A DNA stretch of 45,161 nt from Mogibacterium sp. (lineage in GTDB: Bacteria; Bacillota; Clostridia; Peptostreptococcales; Anaerovoracaceae), in NCBI GenBank assembly GCA_017512365.1, contig JAFWGQ010000035.1, positions 1-45,161 on the forward strand. Reading direction: 5' to 3'. The notes beneath the pieces are model-generated. The model searched no databases and was not told where the DNA came from. It saw only the letters and a program-made list of their open reading frames with translations. A program made the position numbers and the translations under genes. This document shows positions 30,453 through 39,235 of the stretch, piece by piece. Numbering within the stretch: the first letter of the stretch is position 1; every line of letters starts with the position of its first letter.

Positions 30453-31391
30453 ATGCAAAGAGTACTGACTGACAGGGCGAAAGGTAATGCGGCGCTGCTT
30501 CTGACAGCCATATTATGGGGCACCGGCTTTATCGCGCAGAAGATCGGCAATACTGTCATGCCTCCTATGACGTTCAACGCGGTGCGCATGCTGATGGCAT
30601 CTGCTGTGCTGCTTCCTCTTGTGCTGCCCGGACTCAGGAAGAGCGGATATTTCGATGCCTCCCGGAGCTCAAAGGAAGCGGTCGCCTTCAGGCGGCGCAA
30701 GTCGCTCGCTGCGGGATTCATCTGCGGCTTTTTTCTCATGATCGGAACCACGACTCAGCAGATCGGTCTGCTCACAGTAAGCGCAGGAAAGTCCGGATTC
30801 ATTTCCTCTGTATACATAGTGTTCGTGCCGCTGTTCAGCGTACTGATCGGAAAGAAAGTGAGCCTGAAGTCGGTGTTCTGCATCGCGCTGGCGATGGCAG
30901 GATTCGCCGTGATGAGCCTTGAGGGAGGTCTCGGGGGAGCAACGCAGGGAGACTGGCTCACCCTTATAAGCGCCGCAGGCTTCGCCGCGCAGATCGTGGC
31001 GGTCAACTGCTTCATCGACAGGGACAACGCCCTGCTGCTTTCACAGCTGCAGTTCCTGTGCGGCGGGATCATGAGCCTCGTCATAGCCATACTTGCCGAA
31101 AGGCCTGATCCGGCAGCTCTCCTGGCAGGTATCCCCGTCCTGCTTTACTCGACTTTCGTTCCGACTGCCGGAGGCTACACTCTGCAGATAATCGGTCAGA
31201 AATATACGGATTCGACGACGGCAGCCCTGCTGATGTCGACCGAAGCGGTATTCGCGGCGGTCTTCGGGGCGATGCTGCTCGGAGAGATGATGAGCGCGCG
31301 GGAGACAGCGGGGTCGGCGATCATATTCGCGGCAACAGTCATCGGCCAGGTCGAACCGCACCGGCAGCGCCGGCAGGATGATACGGGCTAA
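30453..31391 (+). CDS. EamA/DMT-family transporter
   Basis: 312 residues with ten membrane helices in two EamA repeats. The N-terminal ALLLTAILWGTGFIAQKIG and the second-repeat QKYTDSTTAALLMSTEAVFA with LLGEMMSARE are characteristic. Members export or import small metabolites or amino acids. The substrate is unknown. It is read divergently from rplM. A charged loop (DASRSSKEAVAFRRRK) lies between helices 2 and 3. The ribosome site is moderate (GGAAGCGAT). Confidence 0.92.
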   Translation: MQRVLTDRAKGNAALLLTAILWGTGFIAQKIGNTVMPPMTFNAVRMLMASAVLLPLVLPGLRKSGYFDASRSSKEAVAFRRRKSLAAGFICGFFLMIGTTTQQIGLLTVSAGKSGFISSVYIVFVPLFSVLIGKKVSLKSVFCIALAMAGFAVMSLEGGLGGATQGDWLTLISAAGFAAQIVAVNCFIDRDNALLLSQLQFLCGGIMSLVIAILAERPDPAALLAGIPVLLYSTFVPTAGGYTLQIIGQKYTDSTTAALLMSTEAVFAAVFGAMLLGEMMSARETAGSAIIFAATVIGQVEPHRQRRQDDTG

Positions 31392-31418
31392 AACGTGCTA
31401 AGACAGGCCTTCGGGGTG

Positions 31419-31424
31419 TATAAT
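31419..31424 (+). promoter_or_regulatory. -10 element for the AIM24 operon
   Basis: A perfect TATAAT, 48 bases before the start codon. The -35 is weak. Confidence 0.5.
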
Positions 31425-31471
31425 AAGGCAATACACAGAACATACAGGATGATCCGGAAAAGGAGGAACAA

Positions 31472-32149
31472 ATGAAATACGAAATACTCAATGCGCCTTT
31501 CACTATCCTGACACTGCACATGGAGCAGGGAGAAGGCATCAAATGCCAGAGCGGAGCGATGGCCTGGAAGAGCCCGGGCATCACCATGGAAACGAAGACG
31601 GGCGGCCTCGGCGGCATGTTCAAGAAGGCTATCGTAGGCGAGTCGCTTGCGCTCAACCACTATACGGCTGAACAGGCGGGCGAGCTCACTCTCGCGAAGC
31701 GCGTCCCGGGGGACATCATGACCTTCAACATCGCCGAGACTCCTTTAATCGCACAGAAGACATCCTTCCTCGCTTCGACGGAGGGCGTGAACATGGAGGT
31801 CTATCTGCACAAGAAATTCTCGACCGGATTCTTCGGCGGCGAGGGATTCCTGATGGAAGAGTATTCCGGGAACGGATACGTATGGCTCGAGATCCACGGT
31901 GCTGTCCAGGAGAGAGAGCTCGCAGAGGGAGAGACCATGGTGGTGAGCAGCGGGCACGTGGCCGCGATGGACGCTACCTGTACCATGGAGATACAGCAGG
32001 TGCAGGGCCTTACGAACATCTTCCTCGGAGGAGAAGGCCTCTTCCTGACGACAGTCACCGGTCCGGGAACAGTCTGGCTCCAGACCATGCCTATATACTC
32101 GCTGGCGATGAACCTTTATGAGTACATGCCTCACCCGAGCGGGGACTGA
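31472..32149 (+). CDS. AIM24/TIGR00266 family protein
   Basis: 225 residues with AAAAGGAGGAACAA before the ATG. It is a beta-rich protein of the AIM24 family, which in bacteria forms trimeric beta-prism structures of unknown role. Typical pieces are GAMAWKSPGITMETKTGGLG, FLASTEGVNMEV, FFGGEGF and FLGGEGLFLTTVTGPGTVWL. It shares one base of its stop codon with the start of the next gene. Confidence 0.93.
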   Translation: MKYEILNAPFTILTLHMEQGEGIKCQSGAMAWKSPGITMETKTGGLGGMFKKAIVGESLALNHYTAEQAGELTLAKRVPGDIMTFNIAETPLIAQKTSFLASTEGVNMEVYLHKKFSTGFFGGEGFLMEEYSGNGYVWLEIHGAVQERELAEGETMVVSSGHVAAMDATCTMEIQQVQGLTNIFLGGEGLFLTTVTGPGTVWLQTMPIYSLAMNLYEYMPHPSGD

Positions 32150-33255
32150 TGAATAATCTGTTCGATTACCTTGAATGCAGAGGGGACATCTCTCTCGATG
32201 AGGATCCCTTCAACGAAGTGGATAACGTGGTGCTCTCGGAGCTGGCTTATGTCAGCTACGGGGGCATAGTTCCGCGTGACGGAAAGCCTGTGCCTGTCAG
32301 TGAGGTCAGGGAGGCATTTTTTGCGGCAGTGCAGAGAGAAGCGCTGCGCGAAGAGAGCAATCACATCGCGAGAGCGCCTCTTCTGCTGGACAGCATTGCC
32401 GGGGGAAAGCGCTTCGGCGCAGCTGAGCTGACGGGCTATGTGGACATAGTCGACACAGACGAGACGGTCCAGATGTCGGCGGTCACATTCCTCCTCGGAG
32501 ACGGGACGGCCTTTGCAGCCTTCAGGGGCACGGACGGCACTGTTGTAGGCTGGAAGGAGAACTTCAGCATGAGCTTTCTCCCGGCTACGGAGGGCCAGCG
32601 CCGGGCCGTGGAATACATGAACATGATCGGCGGGATGACGGAAAGGCCGCTGCGGGCCGGAGGCCATTCCAAGGGAGGCAACTTCGCGGTCTATGCGTCG
32701 GCTTTCTGCGACAGAGAGGTACGGGACAGGATCACGGACATATATTCAAATGACGGACCGGGCTTCAGAGCCGAGGTCATCAGGTCAGAGGAATATAAAA
32801 GCATTACAGGAAGGGTCACGAGCATCGTGCCGGATACATCCGTCACGGGCATGCTGCTGGGCAGCAGCGTGAGACCTAAGTACATAAAAAGCAGCGCTTA
32901 CGGGATAGCCCAGCACGATCCGACGACATGGAATGTGGGAAAGAACCGGTTCATGAGATCGACGCCGTCCGAGCTGGGACTCTTCATCATGAAGTCCCAG
33001 AAGGACTGGCTGAGCAAGCTCGATGATGAGGACAGGGCGCATTTCGTGGACACGCTGTTCACGATCATCGAGTCGACGGGGGCGGGCACCCTGGACGAGC
33101 TGAGCATAAACAGGATCAGATCCTCTTCGGAGATGTGGAGCAGCATCAGGGGGATGACAAAGGAAAGACAGAAGGAGATGAACCGCATCATCGGCGAGCT
33201 CCTGCACAGCGGCACGCAAACTGCCCGGAAAGCCATTGCCGGGAAAAGGAAATAA
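32149..33255 (+). CDS. DUF2974 lipase-like alpha/beta hydrolase
   Basis: 368 residues. The nucleophile elbow AGGHSKGGNFAVYAS (Ser near residue 169) and the upstream segment AAFRGTDGTVVGWKENFSMSF mark the Mbeg1-like DUF2974 group of class 3-type lipases. The Asp and His of the triad are probably in IVPDTSVTG and AQHDPTTWN. No signal peptide, so it is cytoplasmic. It overlaps the AIM24 gene by one base. A possible role is lipid or ester turnover, but no substrate is known. Confidence 0.88.
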   Translation: MNNLFDYLECRGDISLDEDPFNEVDNVVLSELAYVSYGGIVPRDGKPVPVSEVREAFFAAVQREALREESNHIARAPLLLDSIAGGKRFGAAELTGYVDIVDTDETVQMSAVTFLLGDGTAFAAFRGTDGTVVGWKENFSMSFLPATEGQRRAVEYMNMIGGMTERPLRAGGHSKGGNFAVYASAFCDREVRDRITDIYSNDGPGFRAEVIRSEEYKSITGRVTSIVPDTSVTGMLLGSSVRPKYIKSSAYGIAQHDPTTWNVGKNRFMRSTPSELGLFIMKSQKDWLSKLDDEDRAHFVDTLFTIIESTGAGTLDELSINRIRSSSEMWSSIRGMTKERQKEMNRIIGELLHSGTQTARKAIAGKRK

Positions 33256-33268
33256 TCAGGGACAGGAT

Positions 33269-34957
33269 ATGGATTATCGTTTTGCTGAATCACCGGAAAT
33301 GTACGGGGACCTGCATCTGGCCCTGATCGTGCTCGCCGCAGCACTCAATATAGTCGTATACCGCATCATAAGGAAAAGGCCGGAGGACTTCCTGTTCAGA
33401 CTGCTGCGGGCGCTCGGCCTGTTCATGATCGCTGCCGAGATCTTCAAGCAGTGGTTTTGCTATACATATATCTACGGAGAAGTGATCAGCTTCAGATACT
33501 TCCCGTGGCAGCTGTGCTCGATGGCGATGTATCTGTCGTTTGCCGCAGGTTACCTGAAGGGCAAAGCGCAGGAAGGAGCTCTCGTATACCTGAGTACTTT
33601 TTCGCTGCTCGGGGCTGTCATGGCGCTGGCTTCTCCTGCCGGCATGCTGCTCGATCACGCCGTGTTCACGCTCCATTCCTTCGCGTATCACGCGCTTATC
33701 ATCAGCGAATCCATGATCGCTGTGGCGATACTGAGGAAGAGAAAGAGGCCTTATTTCCGCAGCTCGCTCCCGCTGTTCGGTCTGACCGTCGCCATCGCGG
33801 AGATCATCAATGTCCTTTCCAGGCACATGGTAAACGACCCGGGACGCGAGGCGGACATGTTCTATATAAATCCGTTCTATCCGACTACCCAACCGGTGTT
33901 CAGGAGCATCGCCCTGAAGTTCGGAAACATCACGGAAGCGATAGCATATCTGCTATGCGTGATCCTGGCGTCGTACCTCATATTCCTCGCGGAGAACAGA
34001 CTGTGTTACACTGACAACGGGACCGGAAGCGGCTCCGGGATACAGCCGGACAAGACATACATCATATCCCTGAACAGGGAGAGGAGCGTGATAGCGCTGA
34101 TCGCCAGCGTCATCACATTTACATGCTGTCTGTACGCGATCGTCATCGGGCTCGGAGTGCGTCCGAACATCACGCAGGCCGGGATCGGTCTGGATCTGTT
34201 CCGCTTCTTTACGGTCAACTCGAACATCTTTGCCGCGTTCGGAGCTGTCCTGATGCTGCCGTACGCGGTGGAGGGCATAAGAAAAAAATACTTCACCTGT
34301 CCGGGATGGGTACAGATCATCCAGTATTCCGGGGCGGTCTGCACCGGCATCACCATGCTGTTCGTGCTCCTGATCATGTTCCCTGTAGGCGGCGCATACA
34401 TGGCGTTCGGAGGGATATACATATGGCTCCATCTCGTGTGTCCGCTGACGGCGCTGTTCCTGCTGTTCTGCGTGGAGAGCAACATCCGGCTGACAAAAAA
34501 AGAAGCTCTTATCGCGCTTTGCCCGTTTCTGGTATACGCGGCCGTATACTATACAGAGGTGGTCATAATGGGTCCGGAAGGAGGCGGGTGGCCGGATCTG
34601 TACAGTATCACAAAATATGTGTCGCCTCTCGTCGGTACGATCGGCATGGTCGCCCTGGGACTGGCTGTCACATTCGGGATCCGATGGCTGTTCAACAAGG
34701 CGGCGGAGCGGAGACACAGTGAGCTTCAGCGGCTCTGGGATGACACGCTCACGCCGGTGGACGTCCGCATCGAGACGTACGGGCTGGGACGCTTCAACGG
34801 TCTTCACAGCGACATCCGGGACATCACCGTGCCTGTGGACATATTCAGGGATCTTGCCGAAAAGTATTCGCTCAGTGTGGGCGATCTGATGAAGGCTTAC
34901 AGCAAGGGCGTCGAAAGCGGCCTTGAGGAAAAAGGGGCTATAGCCTCAAAACGTTAA
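33269..34957 (+). CDS. Two-part polytopic membrane protein (YwaF-like plus Pr6Pr-like)
   Basis: 562 residues from the ATG at 33269 (AGGGACAGG upstream), 13 bases after DUF2974. The N-terminal half (about 1-245) has seven helices and the segment YFPWQLCSMAMYLSF, as in the YwaF/TIGR02206 group. The second half (about 265-465) has a new set of helices with FFTVNSNIFAAFGA and IWLHLVCPLTALF, as in the Pr6Pr/FAR-17a-like group. A soluble end of about 95 residues follows. Fusion of two usually separate membrane families is notable. The function is unknown. Confidence 0.75.
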   Translation: MDYRFAESPEMYGDLHLALIVLAAALNIVVYRIIRKRPEDFLFRLLRALGLFMIAAEIFKQWFCYTYIYGEVISFRYFPWQLCSMAMYLSFAAGYLKGKAQEGALVYLSTFSLLGAVMALASPAGMLLDHAVFTLHSFAYHALIISESMIAVAILRKRKRPYFRSSLPLFGLTVAIAEIINVLSRHMVNDPGREADMFYINPFYPTTQPVFRSIALKFGNITEAIAYLLCVILASYLIFLAENRLCYTDNGTGSGSGIQPDKTYIISLNRERSVIALIASVITFTCCLYAIVIGLGVRPNITQAGIGLDLFRFFTVNSNIFAAFGAVLMLPYAVEGIRKKYFTCPGWVQIIQYSGAVCTGITMLFVLLIMFPVGGAYMAFGGIYIWLHLVCPLTALFLLFCVESNIRLTKKEALIALCPFLVYAAVYYTEVVIMGPEGGGWPDLYSITKYVSPLVGTIGMVALGLAVTFGIRWLFNKAAERRHSELQRLWDDTLTPVDVRIETYGLGRFNGLHSDIRDITVPVDIFRDLAEKYSLSVGDLMKAYSKGVESGLEEKGAIASKR

Positions 34958-34960
34958 AAA

Positions 34961-34977
34961 GAGCCGGACGGCTCATT
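34961..34977. terminator. Weak hairpin after the membrane protein gene
   Basis: GAGCC, loop GGAC, GGCTC, then ATTT. Only 5 bp, low strength. Confidence 0.35.
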
Positions 34978-34997
34978 TCAGCACAGGAGATATAAAA

Positions 34998-36545
34998 GTG
35001 GGAACGAAACGGTATTATTGCAGAACGATCAGGACGCTCAGCGCATGTCTGGCGATGGTTTTTGTCCTGATGCTTTCGGCTCCCTTTGTGTTTGCCGATG
35101 ATGAGGTGTCGATAAAGGACCTCGAGGGCAAGACCATAGGAGTACAGACCGGGAGCATCTTTGACAAGTATGTCGAGGAGGCGATACCCGGCGTGAAGGT
35201 AGAGTACTTCAGCACCTTCACTGACGAGGTCAACGCTCTCAGAGCGAAAAAGATCGACGGCTTTTCCACTACCGAAACGAGCATGGACCAGCTCATGAAG
35301 CAGGAGAGCGGGATCACCACGGCAAAGGAATCTCTGGGCGAGATCGGCACCTGCTTCCTTTTCCCGAAGAACGAGAAAGGCAAAAAGCTGGTCTCTCAGA
35401 TGGATGAGTTCCTCACAGGACTTGAGGAAAGCGGAGAACTCGCGCGCATCCACAAGGCCTGGGTCGGAGATGACGAGTCGCTGAAGGTCCTCGGTGAAGA
35501 TCCCGACTCGCTGCCGGCAACGAACGGCACGCTGAGATTTGTCACCGAGGGAACGTTCCCTCCGTACGACTATTTTTCAGACAATAAGCTGGTAGGCTAT
35601 GAGGTCGATCTGGCAGTAAGGTTCTGCAAGGAGTACGGCTACGGCATAGAGCTGATCGACATGAATTTCGATGCACTCATGCCGGCTCTGCAGTCGGGGA
35701 AGTGCGATTTCGGAGCGTCCGGCATAGCATCGACCGAGGAGCGCAAGGAAAAGATCTATTTCTCGGTGCCTGACTATTACGAACAGATACAGGTCGCCGT
35801 TCTCACGGAATCAGCATCGGGAGAGGGCTTCATATCTTCGGTGATGACCAGCTTCTACAGGACCTTCATACAGGAAAGCAGATACAAGCTCTTCCTGAAG
35901 GGCATAGGGACCACGATAATGATCACGGTGTGCTCGGTGCTGCTCGGAACGGTCATCGGCTTCCTGGTGTACCTTTGGTGCAGGAGAGGCGGAAAGATCG
36001 CCAACAGGGTGACGTCGTTCTGCGTCTGGCTTGTACAGGGCATGCCTGTCATCGTGCTGCTGATGATCCTTTACTATGTGATCCTCGGAAAGGTGTCCAT
36101 AAGCGGCATGTGGGTGTCGGTTATAGGCTTCACTCTCGTGTTCGCGGCCTCGGTATACAGCATGATACTCTCCGGCGTAAAGGCGGTGGACTACGGCCAG
36201 ACCGAGGCGTCATACGCTCTGGGCTTCACGGACAGGGAGACCTTCTTCGGCATCATACTCCCGCAGGCGGCACAGCACTTCATGCCGATGTACAAGGCTG
36301 AGATAGTCAGCCTCATCAAGGCTACGGCTGTTGTCGGGTACATAGCGGTGCAGGATCTCACCAAGATGGGCGACATAATCCGGAGCCGAACCTACGAGGC
36401 GTTCTTCCCGCTCATAGCTGTGGCTGTGATATATTTCATCATTTCCGCGATCCTCACGTGGATCGTCAGCAGGATAACGGTATCCGTTGATCCTGAAAAA
36501 AGAAGCGTTTCAGAGATCCTGAAAGGAGTGAAGACGGATGATTGA
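34998..36545 (+). CDS. Amino-acid ABC importer: permuted substrate-binding domain fused to permease
   Basis: 515 residues with a GTG start after CACAGGAGATATAAAA. A signal peptide (about 1-34) is followed by the binding domain. Its first part (about 38-160: VSIKDLEGKTIGVQTGS ... FLTGLEESGELARIHKAWVG) matches the second half of normal SBP_bac_3 proteins. Its second part (about 175-270: GTLRFVTEGTFPPYDYF, VGYEVDLAVRFCKEYGYG, FSVPDYYEQIQVAVL) matches the first half. The lobe order is therefore reversed. Next comes a permease (about 297-500) with the EAA-type loop EASYALGFTDRETFFGIILPQA. With the ATPase gene that overlaps it by 8 bases, it makes a complete polar amino-acid importer. Confidence 0.9.
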   Translation: MGTKRYYCRTIRTLSACLAMVFVLMLSAPFVFADDEVSIKDLEGKTIGVQTGSIFDKYVEEAIPGVKVEYFSTFTDEVNALRAKKIDGFSTTETSMDQLMKQESGITTAKESLGEIGTCFLFPKNEKGKKLVSQMDEFLTGLEESGELARIHKAWVGDDESLKVLGEDPDSLPATNGTLRFVTEGTFPPYDYFSDNKLVGYEVDLAVRFCKEYGYGIELIDMNFDALMPALQSGKCDFGASGIASTEERKEKIYFSVPDYYEQIQVAVLTESASGEGFISSVMTSFYRTFIQESRYKLFLKGIGTTIMITVCSVLLGTVIGFLVYLWCRRGGKIANRVTSFCVWLVQGMPVIVLLMILYYVILGKVSISGMWVSVIGFTLVFAASVYSMILSGVKAVDYGQTEASYALGFTDRETFFGIILPQAAQHFMPMYKAEIVSLIKATAVVGYIAVQDLTKMGDIIRSRTYEAFFPLIAVAVIYFIISAILTWIVSRITVSVDPEKRSVSEILKGVKTDD

Positions 36546-37626
36546 ATTCAGACATATGCAGAAGGCATACGGACCGTCGGTGGTCCTGAAGGATATAAAT
36601 ACAGTGGTGAACGAAGGGGACTCCATCGCCCTGATCGGACCGTCGGGCACGGGCAAATCCACTCTGATGAGATGCCTGAATTTCCTTGATCCTCCTACGG
36701 GCGGCCAGATATTCGTCGACGGAGTGGAGCTGACCGCTCCGGGCTGCGACATCAACAGGATGCGCCAGAAGATGGGCATGGTGTTCCAGTCGTACAACCT
36801 CTTCAATCACATGACGGTCATAGAGAACATAATGTACGCGCCGGTGAAGCTGCTCGGACTGAGCAGGCAGGAGGCCTACGACAGAGGCATGGAGCTGCTG
36901 AGGCAGGTAGGCCTTGCGGAGAGGGCTCTCAAATATCCGTCTTCGCTTTCAGGCGGACAGAAGCAGCGCGTCGCAATCGCGCGCACGCTCGCCATGGACC
37001 CTGATATAATACTTTTCGATGAGCCTACGAGCGCTCTTGATCCGACCATGGTGGGCGAAGTCGAGGCGGTCATCGAAGACCTCGCGCTCAGCGGCAAGAC
37101 CATGATGATCGTGACTCATGAGATGAGGCTGGCAAAGAAGGTGTCGAACCGCGTGCTGTACATGGATGAGGGGATCATCTATGAAGACGGGACGACCGAG
37201 CAGATCTTCGAGCATCCCGTCAAAGACAAGACGCGCAGGTTCGTAAGAAGGCTGAAGGTACTCGAACTCAATATAGGGAGCAGGGACTACGACTATGTCG
37301 GCGCGGCTTCCGAGATCGAGCAGTACTGCTTCAAAAACAGGATCCCGCAGAGACTGTGCAACGGCATACAGGCGGCCGTGGAGGAGCTCTGCTTCACGAT
37401 ACTTATGCGCGAGCTCCCGGAACCGAAGATCGATGTAGTGGCCGAGTACTCGGAAAAGCACGAGTCCGCCTATATCACGGTCAGGTATCCGGGCGATTTC
37501 AGACCGGGCAGTTCGGATGACAAGATACCGCTGAAGGTCCTCGATGTCTTCAGCAGCACGCAGGAATACAAATATGATGAGGAGTCGGGGATTAGCACGA
37601 TCGTGATCAAGATCCTCGACAGGTAA
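36538..37626 (+). CDS. ABC ATPase for amino-acid import with GHKL-like tail
   Basis: 362 residues, against about 240-250 for a normal GlnQ-type protein. Walker A is G34-PSGTGKS-41, the signature is SLSGGQKQRVAIARTLAMDP, Walker B is IILFDEPTSALDP, and the H-loop is IVTHEM. After residue 250 there is an extra domain of about 110 residues (FKNRIPQRLCNGIQAAVEEL, then DVVAEYSEKHESAYITVRYP) that looks like the N-box and beta-sheet of a GHKL/RsbW-type ATPase, but without a clear Asn. It may be a regulatory tail. It overlaps the SBP-permease gene by 8 bases. Confidence 0.9.
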   Translation: MIEFRHMQKAYGPSVVLKDINTVVNEGDSIALIGPSGTGKSTLMRCLNFLDPPTGGQIFVDGVELTAPGCDINRMRQKMGMVFQSYNLFNHMTVIENIMYAPVKLLGLSRQEAYDRGMELLRQVGLAERALKYPSSLSGGQKQRVAIARTLAMDPDIILFDEPTSALDPTMVGEVEAVIEDLALSGKTMMIVTHEMRLAKKVSNRVLYMDEGIIYEDGTTEQIFEHPVKDKTRRFVRRLKVLELNIGSRDYDYVGAASEIEQYCFKNRIPQRLCNGIQAAVEELCFTILMRELPEPKIDVVAEYSEKHESAYITVRYPGDFRPGSSDDKIPLKVLDVFSSTQEYKYDEESGISTIVIKILDR

Positions 37627-37649
37627 GACGGATCTGACGGTCCGGCCAT

Positions 37650-38775
37650 GTGACCGGAGAAATGAGCGAGGGAGCGGCTGAACTGCCTGTCATTCTGGAC
37701 GGCGCCATGGATAAGCCGGATTCTATGATAGATGCCGCGCTTCAGCGCTGGATCGATTTTTCTGTCAATGCCGGTGTAACAGGGGTCTTTGATGCCGGTA
37801 TCCCCGGATTTCCTAAATTTCATGAGCGCGTTTATTCCCGCCTCCGTGAGCTGGACAGACAAGGGAAGCTTCCGATTTATGTAGATGGCTGTTATGTGAT
37901 CTCGGCAGCCTGGGAGGCAGAAGAGGGCATAAAGGAGCTGAAGCGCCTTCAGAAGGAATACAATACAGAGCACATGAAGATCCATACCCTGAAGCTTTTC
38001 ATGGACGGCACCTTGAAGCTCCATTCCGGGGCCATGGTCACGCCTTACGTGGAAACCGGGGAAAGAGGATGTACTGCACTGGATCTGGAAGAGCTTGTGA
38101 CGCTTCTGAAAGAGCTGAATAAAGAGGGGCTGGACTTTCATACGCATACAGTCGGTGAAGCCTCATCCCGCTTGGTGCTGGATGCCGTGGAGCAGGTCAG
38201 AAAAGAGCTGGGAGATGAATTCCGTATCAGGGTCGTAAGCGCTCACCTGCAGATCCAGGACACCGCAGATCTCACACGTTATGCGCCTTTGGGAGTGATC
38301 GCGAACTTTACGCCATGGTGGCACGCTGATGATGTCAATGTGTATAAGAGGCTTTTCGGCGAGGAACGGGGCCAGAAACTGTATCGCTGCAAATCAGTTT
38401 GGGACAGCGGAGCTCTGGTTGCCTGGTCAAGCGATACCATTGTATACACGGATTTTTCTAGTTGGAACCCTTATCTTGGCATGGAAATCGGAATGACACG
38501 CTTTATTTCTGAATAGACAAAGCTTGCAGGTATCGAAAGATATGATTATATATTCCCTCCTGAAGATGAGAGAATGGGCATTGAAGAAATGCTTCTGGGA
38601 TATACGATTAATGGAGCGAAGCAGCTCGGTATCGAAAATGCCAAGGGATCCTCTAGAAGTTGGTAAGGATGCAGACTTCCTGGTATTTGATAATGATCTC
38701 CTGACTGCAGAGCATGATGGATTCAGTAACAATATGCCGAAGGACGTGTATTCCGGTGGAAAGAAAATCAATTAA
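37650..38775 (+). pseudogene. Broken YtcJ-type amidohydrolase
   Basis: A remnant of an amidohydrolase family 3 gene (usual length about 530-560 residues). The N-terminal third with the first metal-binding HxH is missing. The remaining barrel (KLFMDGTLKLHSGAM, FHTHTVGEASSRL, SAHLQIQDT, AWSSDTIVY) is readable to an in-frame TAG at 38514. The same frame continues (TKLAGIERYDYIFPPEDERM, YTINGAKQLGIENAKG) and then shifts frame near 38650 to the normal C-terminus (EVGKDADFLVFDNDLL ... DVYSGGKKIN). So at least a 5' deletion, one stop and one frameshift have occurred. Codon use is less GC-rich than in the ABC genes next to it, which points to acquisition from outside. Confidence 0.88.
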
Positions 38776-38807
38776 CGCAAGGATAAAAAAGCTTAGCTTT
38801 CGTTATG

Positions 38808-38831
38808 GCCAGGGTGGATGCCCTGGCTTTT
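38808..38831 (+). terminator. Terminator after the amidohydrolase remnant
   Basis: GCCAGGG (38808-38814), 6-base loop, CCCTGGC (38821-38827), then TTTT. Confidence 0.75.
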
Positions 38832-38852
38832 ATCATGTCCGAAACCGGGTGT

Positions 38853-38885
38853 TTCGATACCCGATAGGTAGGCGTGGATTGAAGT
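38853..38885 (+). repeat. Single CRISPR type I-C-like repeat, orphan
   Basis: It ends in GCGTGGATTGAAGT, the typical 3' end of type I-C direct repeats (GCGTGGATTGAAA-type). It has a short central stem TACC...GGTA in the expected place and a near 33-base length. No second repeat or cas gene is seen, so it is at most the last remnant of an array or a chance match. Confidence 0.3.
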
Positions 38886-39235
38886 TGCAAGGAGATGCCG
38901 CAAAATCAACACCTGATGGGAAATACAGTTTTTCGTAAATCGTCCGAAAACCCATACAGACTACGTACAACCGTGTACAGACTTACATAATTGTCGTCAA
39001 ATGAAAAACTGAAACCCTGTGATGCAGTAATTGCAAGGGCTTCAGCGATTTACTTACTTGGTGCGCCCGATTGGGAAGCAAAATCGCTGTAATACAGTGA
39101 AATCGAGCGCTTCAGCGATAACCAAAAAACGTCCAAAATGCGGAACGATGCATACAGGGGTGGGAACGACGCATTCAGGCGTCGGAACAAAGCGCGCTAT
39201 TGTCGTCAAAAACTTACGGTACGCATCTGTGCTGT
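38886..39235. other. Noncoding decayed stretch with degenerate repeats
   Basis: No convincing gene. A 30-base unit at 39020-39049 and 39090-39119 agrees at 22 positions, with GCTTCAGCGAT identical at the ends. ATTGTCGTCAAA occurs near 38990 and 39199. A 21-bp tandem repeat is at 39141. These look like the worn ends of an inserted element. Confidence 0.5.
39141..39190. repeat. 21-bp tandem repeat, 2.4 copies
   Basis: Units 39141-39161 (CGGAACGATGCATACAGG...) and 39162-39182 (GGGAACGACGCATTCAGG...) differ at a few bases. A partial third begins at 39183 with CGGAACAAAGCG. The period of 21 is seven codons, so this could be a relic of a coding repeat. Confidence 0.65.

Noticed and set aside
38524-38775. 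A separate small gene after the amidohydrolase
   Set aside because: Its last 45 residues are the normal C-terminus of YtcJ-type amidohydrolases in a shifted frame, so it is part of the broken gene.
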